NCBI GenBank assembly: GCA_038030265.1
Contig: CM075938.1
Coordinates: 24,157,009-24,221,008, forward strand
Length of the DNA stretch: 64,000 nt
From: Corythucha ciliata
Lineage: Eukaryota > Arthropoda > Insecta > Hemiptera > Tingidae
Direction: 5' to 3'
In this document: in pieces, positions 35,086 through 44,609 of the stretch
How the letters are laid out: every line of letters begins with the position of its first letter
Numbering within the stretch: the first letter of the stretch is position 1
Notes under the pieces: model-generated
What the model saw: only the letters and a program-made list of their open reading frames with translations
Told to the model about the DNA's origin: nothing
Database searches by the model: none
Translations under genes and position numbers: made by a program

Positions 35086-36079
35086 TACTCCCACCTTTAA
35101 ATCACAAGATTTAAACAAAAACACAAATTGAAACGTATAAAATGAACTATTGGTCGAAGGAACTAGATCATTCGTGTCTTCTGATACGCATGTCAGTGGT
35201 CTGTCGATTATCAACGCCTCTGTCTCACTGCAGATTACGGCTGTTCTACCCAGAATCTGCCGCAGCAGTTGCTTGACAAGTCTTACTTGCCGCTTCCACC
35301 AAGGGGCGGCGGGAAGAATGAATATACAAAGTATGTTTTTCGACGATGTGAATCGTTCTTCGTCTTTATCACCGCCCTCAACGTCCTTCGAGTCGTTGCC
35401 CTTAGAACCCAATTCTTTTACAGTCTGTTCCGAACTTTGCTGACCCTCCTCATTTTCTAAATCCTGGGCATCATCCTCGTCGTCACTTCCCCAGATTTCT
35501 TTGTCAAGCGTGTCAGCGCCTTTCTCGGTGTCACCCATCTCTTTATCGGGTTCTTCTTCGCCTTGATTCTCTTTGTCACTTCTGTCTTCACCTTCATTTT
35601 CTTCAATGTCCCGCAGTTTGCCACCGAAATAGTCTTCCACGGCGATTCCCTTTTTTTCTTCCTTGCGCTTCATGTCCTCATTTTCGTTCGAATAATCTTC
35701 AGGTCGTTTAGCACCCTCCAATTGATCCTCACTTTCGATTCGATCTGACACATCCTTCTGTGGAACTTGAGCCGATGGGTCGTTTATTCCAAGATCATCC
35801 AACTCGCATACGTTTGGATCAGTCGTGGCAAGGCAATTGACCGTTGAGGTAACCGCTTCGTTTACGTGGGTTCACAATTTAATTTCCCCATCACTGTCCA
35901 ACCTAACAAGGTTTCCAGAGCGATAAGGCCATCTTTTACCTTTCGTTGTCTTCCTGTCAACAGTTTAGCCATAACGTCCGCTCCAATCAGGATTTCAACG
36001 GGTCCAGAAAGCTCTTCATGTTTAAACTGTTGCAAGTAGCGGTTGTTGTCTTCGCCGGTTAACGGCCCAACGCCGGAAC
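35086..36079 (-). pseudogene. BEL/Pao pol remnant: DUF1758-type region, acidic linker, integrase fragment
   Basis: Upstream part (36079-35862): the translation contains 'GPVEILIGADVMAKLLTG' and 'IALETLLGWTVMGK', the signature of the BEL/Pao region linked to the aspartic protease. It stops at TAA 35862-35864. A one-base frame change then continues into '...CELDDLGINDPSAQ', matching the usual LW-x-LD-x-LGI-x-DP segment. From 35802 to 34936 the frame is open for 288 codons, the longest of the window. Residues about 20-150 are rich in Glu, Asp, Lys and Ser. Residues 164-220 match the BEL/Pao integrase C-terminal part: PAAPWW, then VRLVKQLLRQILGR and RPLTCVSEDTNDLVP. The normal 'GG' after PWW and several residues near TAV-ICSE are deleted. 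Reverse transcriptase and RNase H, normally some 600 residues between these blocks, are missing. The last ~50 residues are LTR read-through. Confidence 0.8.
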
Positions 36080-36840
36080 AAGGCCCTCACTTTCTTTACT
36101 TCATCTCTGTCCTGGGCCCTTAGATTCAGCTAAAAACATCTCCAAGCAGTCAGTTTTCGAATGACGTATCACAAAACCAGCTTCTGGCTACCAGCAGTAT
36201 TGCTACGAGGCATAGCTTGCGTCACCTGCGATTTCTTCTCACTAGTGAAAATCAAGGGAATAATTTAGCAAAAAATCTCACTTTGTGTAACGAAAAACTT
36301 TAACGCCTACAATGATGGGCGTGTCAAGGTAATTTCGAAACGACTCGCATTGCATCTCATGGTAAATTTTGTGCAGAATCCAAATCTGTAATTCAATTTC
36401 TAAACGCACCTCATAGAACCCGAGAAAATTGCGTTTTCTCATGAAAACTGCTTTTCTTCATGAAGAGTGTTCAATAAATCATATCTCGGTAACGGCTGGA
36501 GATTTAAAAAAAGTGAAAGGGGAAATTTTACAGCTCTTGGCATGTACTTTCACCGTGTGCGATATAGTCAACGCCACAGGAGAACACCCTGTACATGGTC
36601 TCATATGGAATACCAATGGAGCGCGGTGATTAGCCGCTCACATTGGGTGCAGGAACGATTTCAAAAACTATAGTTGATCAACAGGCGGAACACCTCAATA
36701 CCTCTCGCCTTGAAACTCAGTTATCGTTTGGTATCTTATTTGAGAATAGCACATTCGAGCCCTTGTTTGGAGTCCCGGTCAAAGATCTGAGTGTTCCGCG
36801 TTGTCATTGGTATTTTGTTGGATTTTCTCGACTCCTTCAG
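36080..36840. other. Stretch upstream of the retrotransposon remnant, unresolved
   Basis: 36080-36240 may still be decayed BEL/Pao sequence, but I cannot align it. At 36585-36594 'acaccctgta' looks like the right end of an element related to the CAGGGTG-type one at 1299, preceded by 'ataaatcatatctcggtaac', a wording frequent near such ends. A left partner was not found. Frames of 66-68 codons overlap here without features. Confidence 0.35.
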
Positions 36841-36909
36841 CGCGGGGAATTTCAGGATTTTTTGACACTGCGGGGAATTTCAGGATTTTTTGACACTGCG
36901 GGGAATTTT
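36841..36909. repeat. 28-bp tandem repeat, about 2.4 units
   Basis: Unit 'gcggggaatttcaggatttt' plus 'ttgacact' repeats exactly twice and then partly. It lies inside a 102-codon frame (36643-36951), whose translation therefore contains an internal repeat (GEFQDFLTLR / GISGFFDTA in shifted form). That frame is not regarded as a gene. Confidence 0.9.
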
Positions 36910-39900
36910 CCGATTGGACACACATTGATTGGATTGGAGACTGTGGTATAACGGCTATCGGGACTAAATATTCTAGATATTGATCATACGTCCAGGAGGG
37001 GGCATGATCCTAGTTTCCTTCCTAACATTCTGACAGTTAAATTCTGATAACCTTGACAAGCTCCCCCCCCCCTCCAATCGACCTTTATGAATAGTCTAAA
37101 AGTATAGCAATGAACTTTTCTCACGTGATTAATTTCAATACAAGGCTTTATTTGCTTGCGCTCACATTGGGTTGACGTGCCCGCACCGTAGGAACGTGCG
37201 GGATGCATTCATTGTGAACGTTTGCGTACTGTTCTGTTGTGTTAACATTTGGTAATACCATGTCATAATTTATAACGACGCTTTTCCGCCAAAGTAGTCT
37301 GCTGTAGCTATGTACCTTGAAAAGTTAAAACATAAAATTGCTGGTAAACAAGCCGATTTCAAGGCCTGTTAAATATGTTGCTCGCTCTATCGCGCTGCAA
37401 GCTGCTCGGGTATCTGTTATTTATAGCCATCAGCGTTCCTTTCCTTTTTGGTTAGAGGAAGAAGGGCACCTCTCAATAATTAAAGTGTTACAAATAATAT
37501 CAATCATGTGTGCTAGTGCTACGCACGGGTTAATTGAACTCTTGCCTCCCTCCGCTAATCATCTTTCTTTTTTCCATAGACTCAAATATCGTCTCGCTTA
37601 AATAATTCAAAACTCAAAAAAACTCTGCGGTAAGGAAAAGGTAGAACAAGAGGTAAAAACCGTACAGGAAGAACGTTTCGGAATTCGAGATCCGCTAGCT
37701 TCGTGAGAGAGCCTCCACTTTCGCAATATCGCCACCTTTTGATGATGATGAGCTTCTCTTCTTCTGCCTTTCAAAGGAAGTAATTTCTCTCTCTTCCCCT
37801 CTCGCCACTTTTGGCTCAACGCTCGGTTTTGATTCTGTTCTGAATTGAAATCCTAAACATTCACAAGCGAACAGGGGGCGTGCCTTCCTCAAGTAAGGAA
37901 GTACTCAGCCGCAGCTTCCTAGAATTTGATTCATCGAAGATTATTATGAGTAATTTACGTAAAAGGAGTGTTATCAAATTCAGCACACGTTGCAGTCAAC
38001 GTCAACGTCGTATACAAATCATTTTAACGCAGTACATATTTTTAAGCTCCGTTGAATAACTATATTTTGTCCTTACAGCATTAAACCGGAAACCAGCATT
38101 TAGTAATGTCGTCGTAACTTGTCCTTATCAATAGATTCCGGGTAGTGAGTCAAAACTTCCATCCGAATGGGTCTCCCTGATGGATGAAAATGCCTTTATT
38201 GACGGGAGGAAGCACTCATAGTCGTAATTGAATAACAAACGAAGCTCTTCAAAGTTTTTCCCTTCATTCATACTCAGGGAGCAACGTATAAATTTATAAA
38301 ACGTCCAAATCTCATTCTCAAGGTCGAAAATTGCATTGTTCTCGTAGAGGGGCACACGTGCTAACAATCAGCCGCATTTCACAATTTTTATGTTTCACGT
38401 TGATGGAAATAAATAATCTCGAACGAGAAGAAAGAAATTAATGATATCATCTTCCTATGAATTAAAAGAAGCTCGCTACGGCTCCTGTTGCGTAACTCTT
38501 TTTCCAGGAAGAATTTTACTACCCAAGCCATGTGTGGCAAACTAGGCGTCATTCAATAATGGAGCTGGGAATTATGATCGTCATGAGAAACGAATAATAA
38601 GCGATTTTTCCTATGAGCCGAGGAAGGGGCAAAGCCTCCAGTTGAATCGCATCAGGTAGAATGAAACGCGAAAGAAGAAGATGAAAAAAAAAGAAACGAA
38701 AGAAAGTTCCCATGATGACAATGTGACATATTGGCTCTTGAGAGATTTCTTTGTATTGTGTAAATAGAAAACTGAAAGGGTCTGTCTGATGTAATTAGAA
38801 GTCCTGAGTTTTTAAGACAAAAAAGGAAAAGCCAGATCGAGAATCAGAGACAACATGATCGAGGAAAACGAGAGAGGGTTCGCGCAAAAATTAATACAAA
38901 AAATGCGACGTTCATCATTGTCGATGATACGTCAACGAAATATGTAAAACGTTTTATTTTTCATTTATAACCAATTTTCCTTTTTTCGACTGACGTCAGA
39001 AAAATCTATTGGAACCATTAACTGAAAAAAAAGGAGGGATGTTGGTGAAACTTCAACAAGATTTTTCTGTTCATTTCGTGACGTTTGTGGCAATTTCAAA
39101 ATAAGTTTATTTGTAATACTCGCGAAGGAGGAGCGACCCAAGGAGATGAAACAAAAAGAGAGAAAAGTTCAAGAACTCTGAGTGCATACACGTAGGCGAA
39201 ACTCGAGCCTCGCGGGTACTGGTTATTTCGTGAAACGGCAATGAAGAAATTTATTTCGCGGTTGTAGCAACTGACATCGGCCTGCGACTGCTTTTAACTG
39301 TAACCAATTGGAGTTTCGTTAAATCAACAACTTTTATGAAATTCCAAACGGTGAGGGTTCTTCAACAGCAATAGGGTTCAAGGTCATTGTAATTAATTAT
39401 TTTTGCTGGTTTGTTGGATGAGAACTGTAATCTCGAAACACCAAGTTACGGTTTCATTCTAATTTCAAACAAGTTGATAAGTTCGAGAACAAACGCTTCC
39501 CACACATGTGGTAAAAATGAAACTACTCATCACTTCGCTTCACTGAAATTTACTTTACGTTTGGCCAGCGGTAATCAACTCCAAAATAATGTTTTACAAA
39601 TCAAGAAAAAAAAACGTTAGGTGTTTAGCGTGAATACGTCTTTCGGCTGTCAAGTGGCAGTTGAGCTTGAGTTTTGACATTTGAATTGTGATTTTGTGAT
39701 CTTGGTGATATCCCTCACTCCCACTCCCATAACCTCCACCCACACTAGGCGGCGCACGCGCTGTGAGGCCCAATTTTGCTACTTCACGTTAATATTCAAG
39801 TTAATGTTAAAACAAAACAAAACAGAAAATGATTGTTCGCCTTCCGATTTTTGAAAACCGCATTCTACCATAAATAGTCGCATATAGCCTATCCTATAGG

Positions 39901-40041
39901 AACAGGTATACCAAAATTAACAAAAACAGCGAAAAATATGATTTTTTTTGGTTTTAAAAACATTGTGACGGAGGCAGATCGGGCCTTTGAAACGTAGGAC
40001 TTAAAGGAGGAAAACCTTGGCCGTCCGGGTGCAGTTGTTGT
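36910..40041. other. 3.1-kb low-copy stretch, no gene supported
   Basis: No strong inverted or tandem repeat is seen here apart from a 10-base C run (37063-37072). Frames do not exceed 87 codons and none has a recognisable domain. AT-rich unique DNA such as this could be intronic. I see no exon with convincing signals on both sides. Confidence 0.45.
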
Positions 40042-40140
40042 CTCTCCACAAAAAATTGTTTTTATTTATTTATTGGTCGAATCGATTTTCAGCCTGTCTA
40101 GGCCATCATCATTAGAACCATTATTTAAAACAAGTTTTCG
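40042..40140 (-). repeat. Dispersed repeat tail, family member
   Basis: Carries 'gttgtctctccacaa', a T/A-rich spacer, 'cgaatcgattttcagcctgt' and 'ctaggccatcatc', the reverse complement of 4225-4320. It directly precedes the palindrome at 40132-40205. Confidence 0.5.
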
Positions 40141-40205
40141 TGTGTCGTCCACACTCGTTAACTACTAGTAGAAAGTTAACGAGTGTGGACGACACACGAA
40201 AACTT
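40132..40205. repeat. Perfect palindrome with 32-bp arms
   Basis: Arms 40132-40163 and 40174-40205 are exact inverse copies separated by 10 bases ('actagtagaa'). Beyond the arms the pairing continues weakly through A/T-rich sequence. The left arm continues the dispersed repeat at 40042, and the right arm abuts the segment shared with 44414-44609. Confidence 0.9.
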
Positions 40206-40212
40206 ATTTTAA

Positions 40213-40550
40213 GTGTAATTATTAAGAAAAGCGAAAATTTGATATTCTGGAAACAACATCAGGCCTGTTTTACACGAGTAAGTTTTGTGTTCAAACATAT
40301 GTTCAATCTGATCACAACCAGACGATTTGAAGCAGGTAACATCTGTCAATTTTTTTCAAAATGGCTAATTTGTTCGAAAAACTTACTTGTGTAAAAGGGG
40401 CCTCACTTCTGAAAATGAGAAAGTGCTAATTGCACGTTTCTGCCGAGACAACTTCGCTGTAAAATAAACGAAACACTAATCGTATAAAATTGTTAAAATT
40501 ACGCTTAAGTACTCTTATGTGCTGCTTTCTGGGCAAGTCGGATGGTAATG
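40213..40550 (-). repeat. Paralogous segment carrying a MITE insertion
   Basis: The reverse complement of this segment matches 44414-44609 closely, including 'gtgtaattatt', 'aaatttgatattctggaaac', 'acttcgctgtaaaata' and 'gcttaagtactct'. The only large difference is the 141-bp MITE at 40262-40402 plus one target duplication, both absent from the other copy. Confidence 0.85.
40262..40402. mobile_element. 141-bp MITE with 3-bp TCA target duplication
   Basis: The ends are GGCCTGTTTTACACGAGTAA and the inverse TTACTTGTGTAAAAGGGGCC. TCA flanks both sides (40259-40261 and 40403-40405), while the empty paralogous site near 44553 has TCA once. This fixes the boundaries exactly. The interior has no coding capacity. 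A half copy in the opposite orientation is at 42087-42198. Confidence 0.9.
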
Positions 40551-40554
40551 TGAA

Positions 40555-40660
40555 AAAAAACGCTTATCCGCGGCTATAAAATTGAAGAAAAGCTAAAATT
40601 GAGCAAAAACACCAATGAGGAAGAAACATGTTTTTTTTTTTTTTTTTTTTTTTTCCGTGA
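40555..40660. repeat. Short 30-bp repeat block and poly-T
   Basis: 'aaaaaaaacgcttatccgcg' and 'gctaaaattgagc' belong to the degenerate 30-bp family; a 25-base T run lies at 40630-40654. Confidence 0.6.
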
Positions 40661-40681
40661 GATTAAATGAAAATTAGGTAA

Positions 40682-42040
40682 AGCCCCGTCTACATAAGAC
40701 GCAAGGACGCCGCCGCAGGACGCAACGCAGAACGCAGGAAGCAACGCGAATTTCAGCCAACTCTCGCGTCCGCGGTTGCGTTCAGCCAATCGCATTTAAG
40801 TTTAGAAGGCAGGGTCTAGGTTTGAGGTTCTTTCCACTGCTACATTGATTGTTAAAATTTTCAAAATCCGGAAATTATCAAAAACAAATGTTTAATCATA
40901 TTTTTAAACACATAGAACTCCACTCGCCCATGGGTCCCTGTTTTCTTCTTCAGTTTAGAGTTGTTAATTATTTTATCTAAAAATGCTCATTGTCGTCTAT
41001 ATAGAACGTTTAAGTTAGCGTTGTGGGACGCTGCACAGAACGCAGGACGCAACGCAGAGTTGAACCAATGTCAACTTCTCGCGTCAACTTCTTGCGTTCG
41101 GCCAATAGCATTTGATGTTGAGTAGCCGTCGTCAAGTTTGAACCAATAGATCTATCTGTGGATCTATCTATGGATCTATTTGTTATTACGTTAAATACTG
41201 GGGTATCTGTGTAATTTTACCCGAATATCTAAAAATTTTAAAGCATTCCCTGTCTTGACTGGCAAAATTTTTGGTAGTAAATCAAGCCATATTGCCTTCC
41301 AAACTTCCGGGATGTAATTTTATAAGCAGTTTAGCACCCGACTAGAAACATCCATGTCCACGGACTGCTTTTTTCCCGTAATTCCATGCACCTTCGATAA
41401 CTACAAACGAATCGTTATAAGTACAAGTAAATGAATATGCAATATACGCTACCAGGGTGAACTTACGAAAGCATTCACACAAATAGTAAAGCAACTGGTG
41501 AAGGAGTTCTGTTGCTTTTCTTCTCGAGATATGGAATATGGAGTCACCCTTTCAAGAAGATCCTCGAATTTCGAAGGTCACATCCCCGTAACTCAAAAAA
41601 CTGCTCGTGATCCACGATTCTCAATGTTTCATAGCAGCCGAACATCATTCTTTCGTTAATGCATGAAGCCACCACTGACGACCCCTTCTTCTATTTTATT
41701 TTTCCCTCAGCCGAATTTTGAAGACCATCGCCGAAACACAGATGGTGAATAAAGTGGCAACGTCCTAACTTTTTAACTATCTTATCCATAAAATGATTAA
41801 ATTGACTTGAAAGTGTGAAAATAGAATGCTGACTGGAATTAGTGAAGTAAGATAACCTAACAATGTCAAGATAAAGTGATTAGAACTTCTCTTTCACTTT
41901 TAATTTTATAACGTGACATATGATTGGCTCAACGCACGACGGAGCCTTGCGTTTTATGTAGACAGTGAAAAGTGGACTTGCTTCCTGCGTTCTGCGCTGC
42001 GTCCTGCGACGGCGTCCTTGCGTCTTATGTAGACGGGGCT
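40682..42040. mobile_element. 1.36-kb TIR element with TAA target duplication (Harbinger-like)
   Basis: The left end 'agccccgtctacataagacg' and the right end 'cgtcttatgtagacggggct' are inverse. The similarity continues through 'caaggacgcc' and 'gcaggacgca' blocks for about 60 bp. TAA flanks both sides (40679-40681 and 42041-42043), the typical TWA target of PIF/Harbinger elements. No transposase frame is visible, only an 82-codon frame near the right end that comes from the terminal repeat. Further partial copies of the 'gcgttc/gacgcaacgca' motif lie inside, near 41035-41100 and 41925-41970, suggesting nested or duplicated ends. Confidence 0.75.
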
Positions 42041-42086
42041 TAAGACAGTTTGAGAACAACGAGAAGTTTTTTGGTTTATTGTAGAA

Positions 42087-42198
42087 GGCCCCTTTTACAC
42101 GAGTAAGTTTTTTGATCAAAGTAGCCATTTAAAAAAAACAAAAAAAAAACAGATGTTCCCTGCCTGAAACGGTCTGCTTGTGATCAGATTGAACATAA
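42087..42198. mobile_element. Half copy of the 141-bp MITE family
   Basis: Starts 'ggccccttttacacgagtaa' and follows the reverse complement of 40262-40402 through 'cagatgtt' and 'gtgatcagattgaacata', where it breaks off. An A-rich insertion lies near 42131-42150. Confidence 0.75.
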
Positions 42199-42315
42199 TA
42201 TTTTTTCGCGACACCTGCTTCGTAAGTTGCCCATTACGATAACATAATAACTCCAGTAAGTTGAATTTTTCATAACCTGGTACTTAATAGCTTCAGTTTT
42301 TGAAAACCGTACAGA

Positions 42316-42591
42316 AAGGTGACTAAACTTTACTATAGGTGCCGCAGATTTCCCCCTGCCAATCGGACGGGAGGGGTGGAGACTGACGTCACCAGCAGTC
42401 CTTTGCTCCCGATTGCTCACCCCAGAGCAGCAGAGCAAGTTAATTTTGAAATTGAAGTTTATGAATTCTCAAAAATCACAGACCAGTAACAATTAATAAT
42501 GTACTGGGTCCAGCGCAATGGCAGTTGGGACTGCTCGTGACGTAGGTGAAGGACAGTGATCTTCGGCACCTATAGAAAGTTTAGTCACCTT
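42316..42591. mobile_element. 276-bp MITE, 'aaggtgact...' family, copy 2
   Basis: The ends are 'aaggtgactaaactttact' plus 'ataggtgccg' and the inverse 'cggcacctatagaaagttta' plus 'gtcacctt'. It matches copy 1 at 32338-32610 throughout. No coding capacity; the 84-codon minus-strand frame across it is not supported. No clear target duplication. Confidence 0.85.
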
Positions 42592-42839
42592 GTTTGTAAA
42601 CAAAAAATTTCTCTAATGCTTCACAACTAAATATTGACGTCATTTTCCCTCGCACCATCCATCCCCTCCTGTAGAACTTTGAATTTTTTAAAAAATCACC
42701 AGACGCACCAATCGGGCTTTCAACTACCTTTGACTAGTTGAAGCCTTGCCTTTGCTAGTAGGAATTAGCTAGTAGGATTGACTAGTGAGAGCGAATAAGC
42801 TGTAGCGGCCTACTGATGCCGTGACGCTGATTTCTCAAA

Positions 42840-43215
42840 GACGGGCATTGAGACATATTTGTGTGCTTTGCTGAAAATAGCTTGACAGCAGTTCGCTGCC
42901 TTGAAATAGCTAAATTCGCTATTTCCACCATAAAAACTGCTAAACGGACTACGCAATCGCGCCGTAGTCGCTAAAATGATGATTCGTGCAGCCCTCTATA
43001 AATGCCGGAAAAACTTTGATATCCACCCTGAAAATGGCTAAGTAGCATTCACCGCCAAACATTGTCAATACTAGTCATTCGCGCATTTGGCTTCACGTAC
43101 TATTTCAGTCCTGAAAACGGCTAAACTGACCACTCGTGTCCCGAAATGGCGGGACTGACGATTCACGCCTTGAAAATGGCTAAAAGCTAAACTGACTACA
43201 TTTGAGTGCTACGTT
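42840..43215. repeat. Degenerate ~30-bp repeat, variant 'ctgaaaatggctaaactgac'
   Basis: Repeated 'ttgaaaatggctaaa', 'ctgactattcgtgcc' blocks about 30-36 bp apart, a third sequence variant of the family. Related fragments are at 44280-44400. Confidence 0.55.
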
Positions 43216-44279
43216 TGCCCATCCGTACTTGACAAAATAAAAATAAAAGTGCATCTAGACAAATGACAACGCCACTGTGAGTGGGAACAACATCGGTTGG
43301 TGAGCAGGGGGCCTGTTCTGTAAAGTTAGCAACAGTCAAAACAACAGTTGATAGCGACAGTCGATTGTGGTGTTGGTATCAACTGTCGTTTTCTACATGT
43401 CGAGATCGTTTTGTGTATTGGTGTTCAGTAAGAACAAACTTCCATAAAAAATAATGAATTTATTTGGATACAATGAACCACATCAATCGAACTTCGTTCG
43501 AATATGTGTCCCGGTCTGTCAGCTATGACTGAAGAAGTCTCAGTGCTACATAAGGACGAAAAAAATAGCAATTGAAGAACCGCAATCTCTGGGCATTTAT
43601 CCTGCTAATTCGAGAAAAAAAGTCAATCAAACTATGGATAGACGTAAAAAATAAGCAACTTACTGTGTGAGCTCGCTTGAAAAGACATTATTTTCCTTTT
43701 TTCTTAAGATTAGAATGTCGCCATACGAGGAGGCTAGGCCCTTCAGTTTTGTTGATCGCATCCCCGAGGTCCTTGTTCATTGGGACGGGCCACTAGATCA
43801 CGAGTTTCCCTTGCCATCAGCCATTTACGTCTCTTGTTTGTCACAAAACGAGAATTTTCCAATAATATCACGAAAACACGCGAATGTGTCACTATCGGCA
43901 CTCAATCCACAGCGGTTACGAAAAAGTTGTGGGAGGCGGTAACGTCTGAGTTTAGGGGAACTTTTCCACGTCCACCCTCGACAAAACACAATGCTACCCT
44001 CTGTTACAGCTAGCGGCTAGCGACATCAAATGACAATGGTGGAAAACAAATTCAACACTTAATTAAAGAAATAAACTCAAAAAAGTACACAGATTGAATA
44101 ATCCTTCCTCCAAAACTCGCGTGCAAAATTTTCTTCCCTCACTCGTTGTGTAATATACTATTACAATCCCTAAAAATGGGTAAACGTTATGAATAAAGTA
44201 AAAAAAACAAAAAAAACTGAGCCTTCACCCCTCTTGCCCCCCTGAGCCTTACGTCCTGGAAGTCCAAACTATTTCGATG
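43216..44279. other. Stretch with two overlapping frames of uncertain meaning
   Basis: Frames at 43667-43942 (91 codons) and 43780-44013 (77 codons) overlap on the plus strand in different phases. The first contains 'VLVHWDGPLD', faintly like the VHWDGK box of a transposon-derived protein family, and the second 'KKLWEAVTSEFRG', faintly like a MADF/Myb-type helix. Neither resemblance extends further. They could be two pieces of one frameshifted transposon gene, or chance. Confidence 0.25.
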
Positions 44280-44413
44280 TGTGCCCTAAAAATAGCACAA
44301 CTGGCTATTCACGCTCTAAAAATTACCAAACCGATCATTCGTGCCTTAAAAATGGCTATTGCTGCTCTCTGAAAATTGGCGCCTTGAAATTCCTGCCCCG
44401 GAATTTTTTTTAT
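44280..44413. repeat. Short block of degenerate ~30-bp repeat
   Basis: 'ccctaaaaatagcacaactg', 'gctattcacgctctaaaaat' and 'ccgatcattcgtgcc' blocks follow the spacing of variant 42840-43215. Confidence 0.5.
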
Positions 44414-44609
44414 ATTACCATCCGACTTGCCCAGAAAGCAGCACATTAGAGTACTTAAGCGTAATTTTAACAATCTTACATAGGATTAGTGTTTTGTTTT
44501 ATTTTACAGCGAAGTTGCCTCCGCAGAAGCGTTGAATTAGCGCTTTCTCATTTTCAGAAGTGATGTTGTTTCCAGAATATCAAATTTCCGCTTTTCTCAA
44601 TAATTACAC
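44414..44609 (+). repeat. Paralogous segment without MITE (empty site)
   Basis: Reverse-complement counterpart of 40213-40550. Reading from 44609 back, 'ggaaacaacatcacttctga' is uninterrupted where the other copy has the 141-bp MITE and a second TCA. Confidence 0.85.

Larger units (their letters stand above)
34760..36079 (-). mobile_element. 5'-truncated BEL/Pao LTR retrotransposon remnant
   Basis: On the minus strand this contains, in order, a fragment of the protease-linked region of the BEL/Pao polyprotein, an acidic linker, an integrase fragment, a polypurine tract and one LTR. There is no second LTR with the same TGTTGG/CCAACA ends between 36080 and about 37300. Reverse transcriptase and RNase H are absent. 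The element is dead, but its parts are recognisable. Confidence 0.8.

Noticed and set aside
35086..35802. 288-codon frame considered as an intact host gene for an acidic protein
   Set aside because: Its ends are clearly retrotransposon integrase, polypurine tract and LTR; listed as a pseudogene and raised as a finding instead.
36643..36951. 102-codon frame
   Set aside because: Contains a 28-bp tandem repeat that is not a multiple of three, so the repeated segment is read in different frames; unlikely to be protein-coding.
43667..44013. Possible frameshifted transposon-derived gene (VHWDG-like and MADF-like words)
   Set aside because: Both resemblances are only about ten residues long and lie in different frames; too weak to call.
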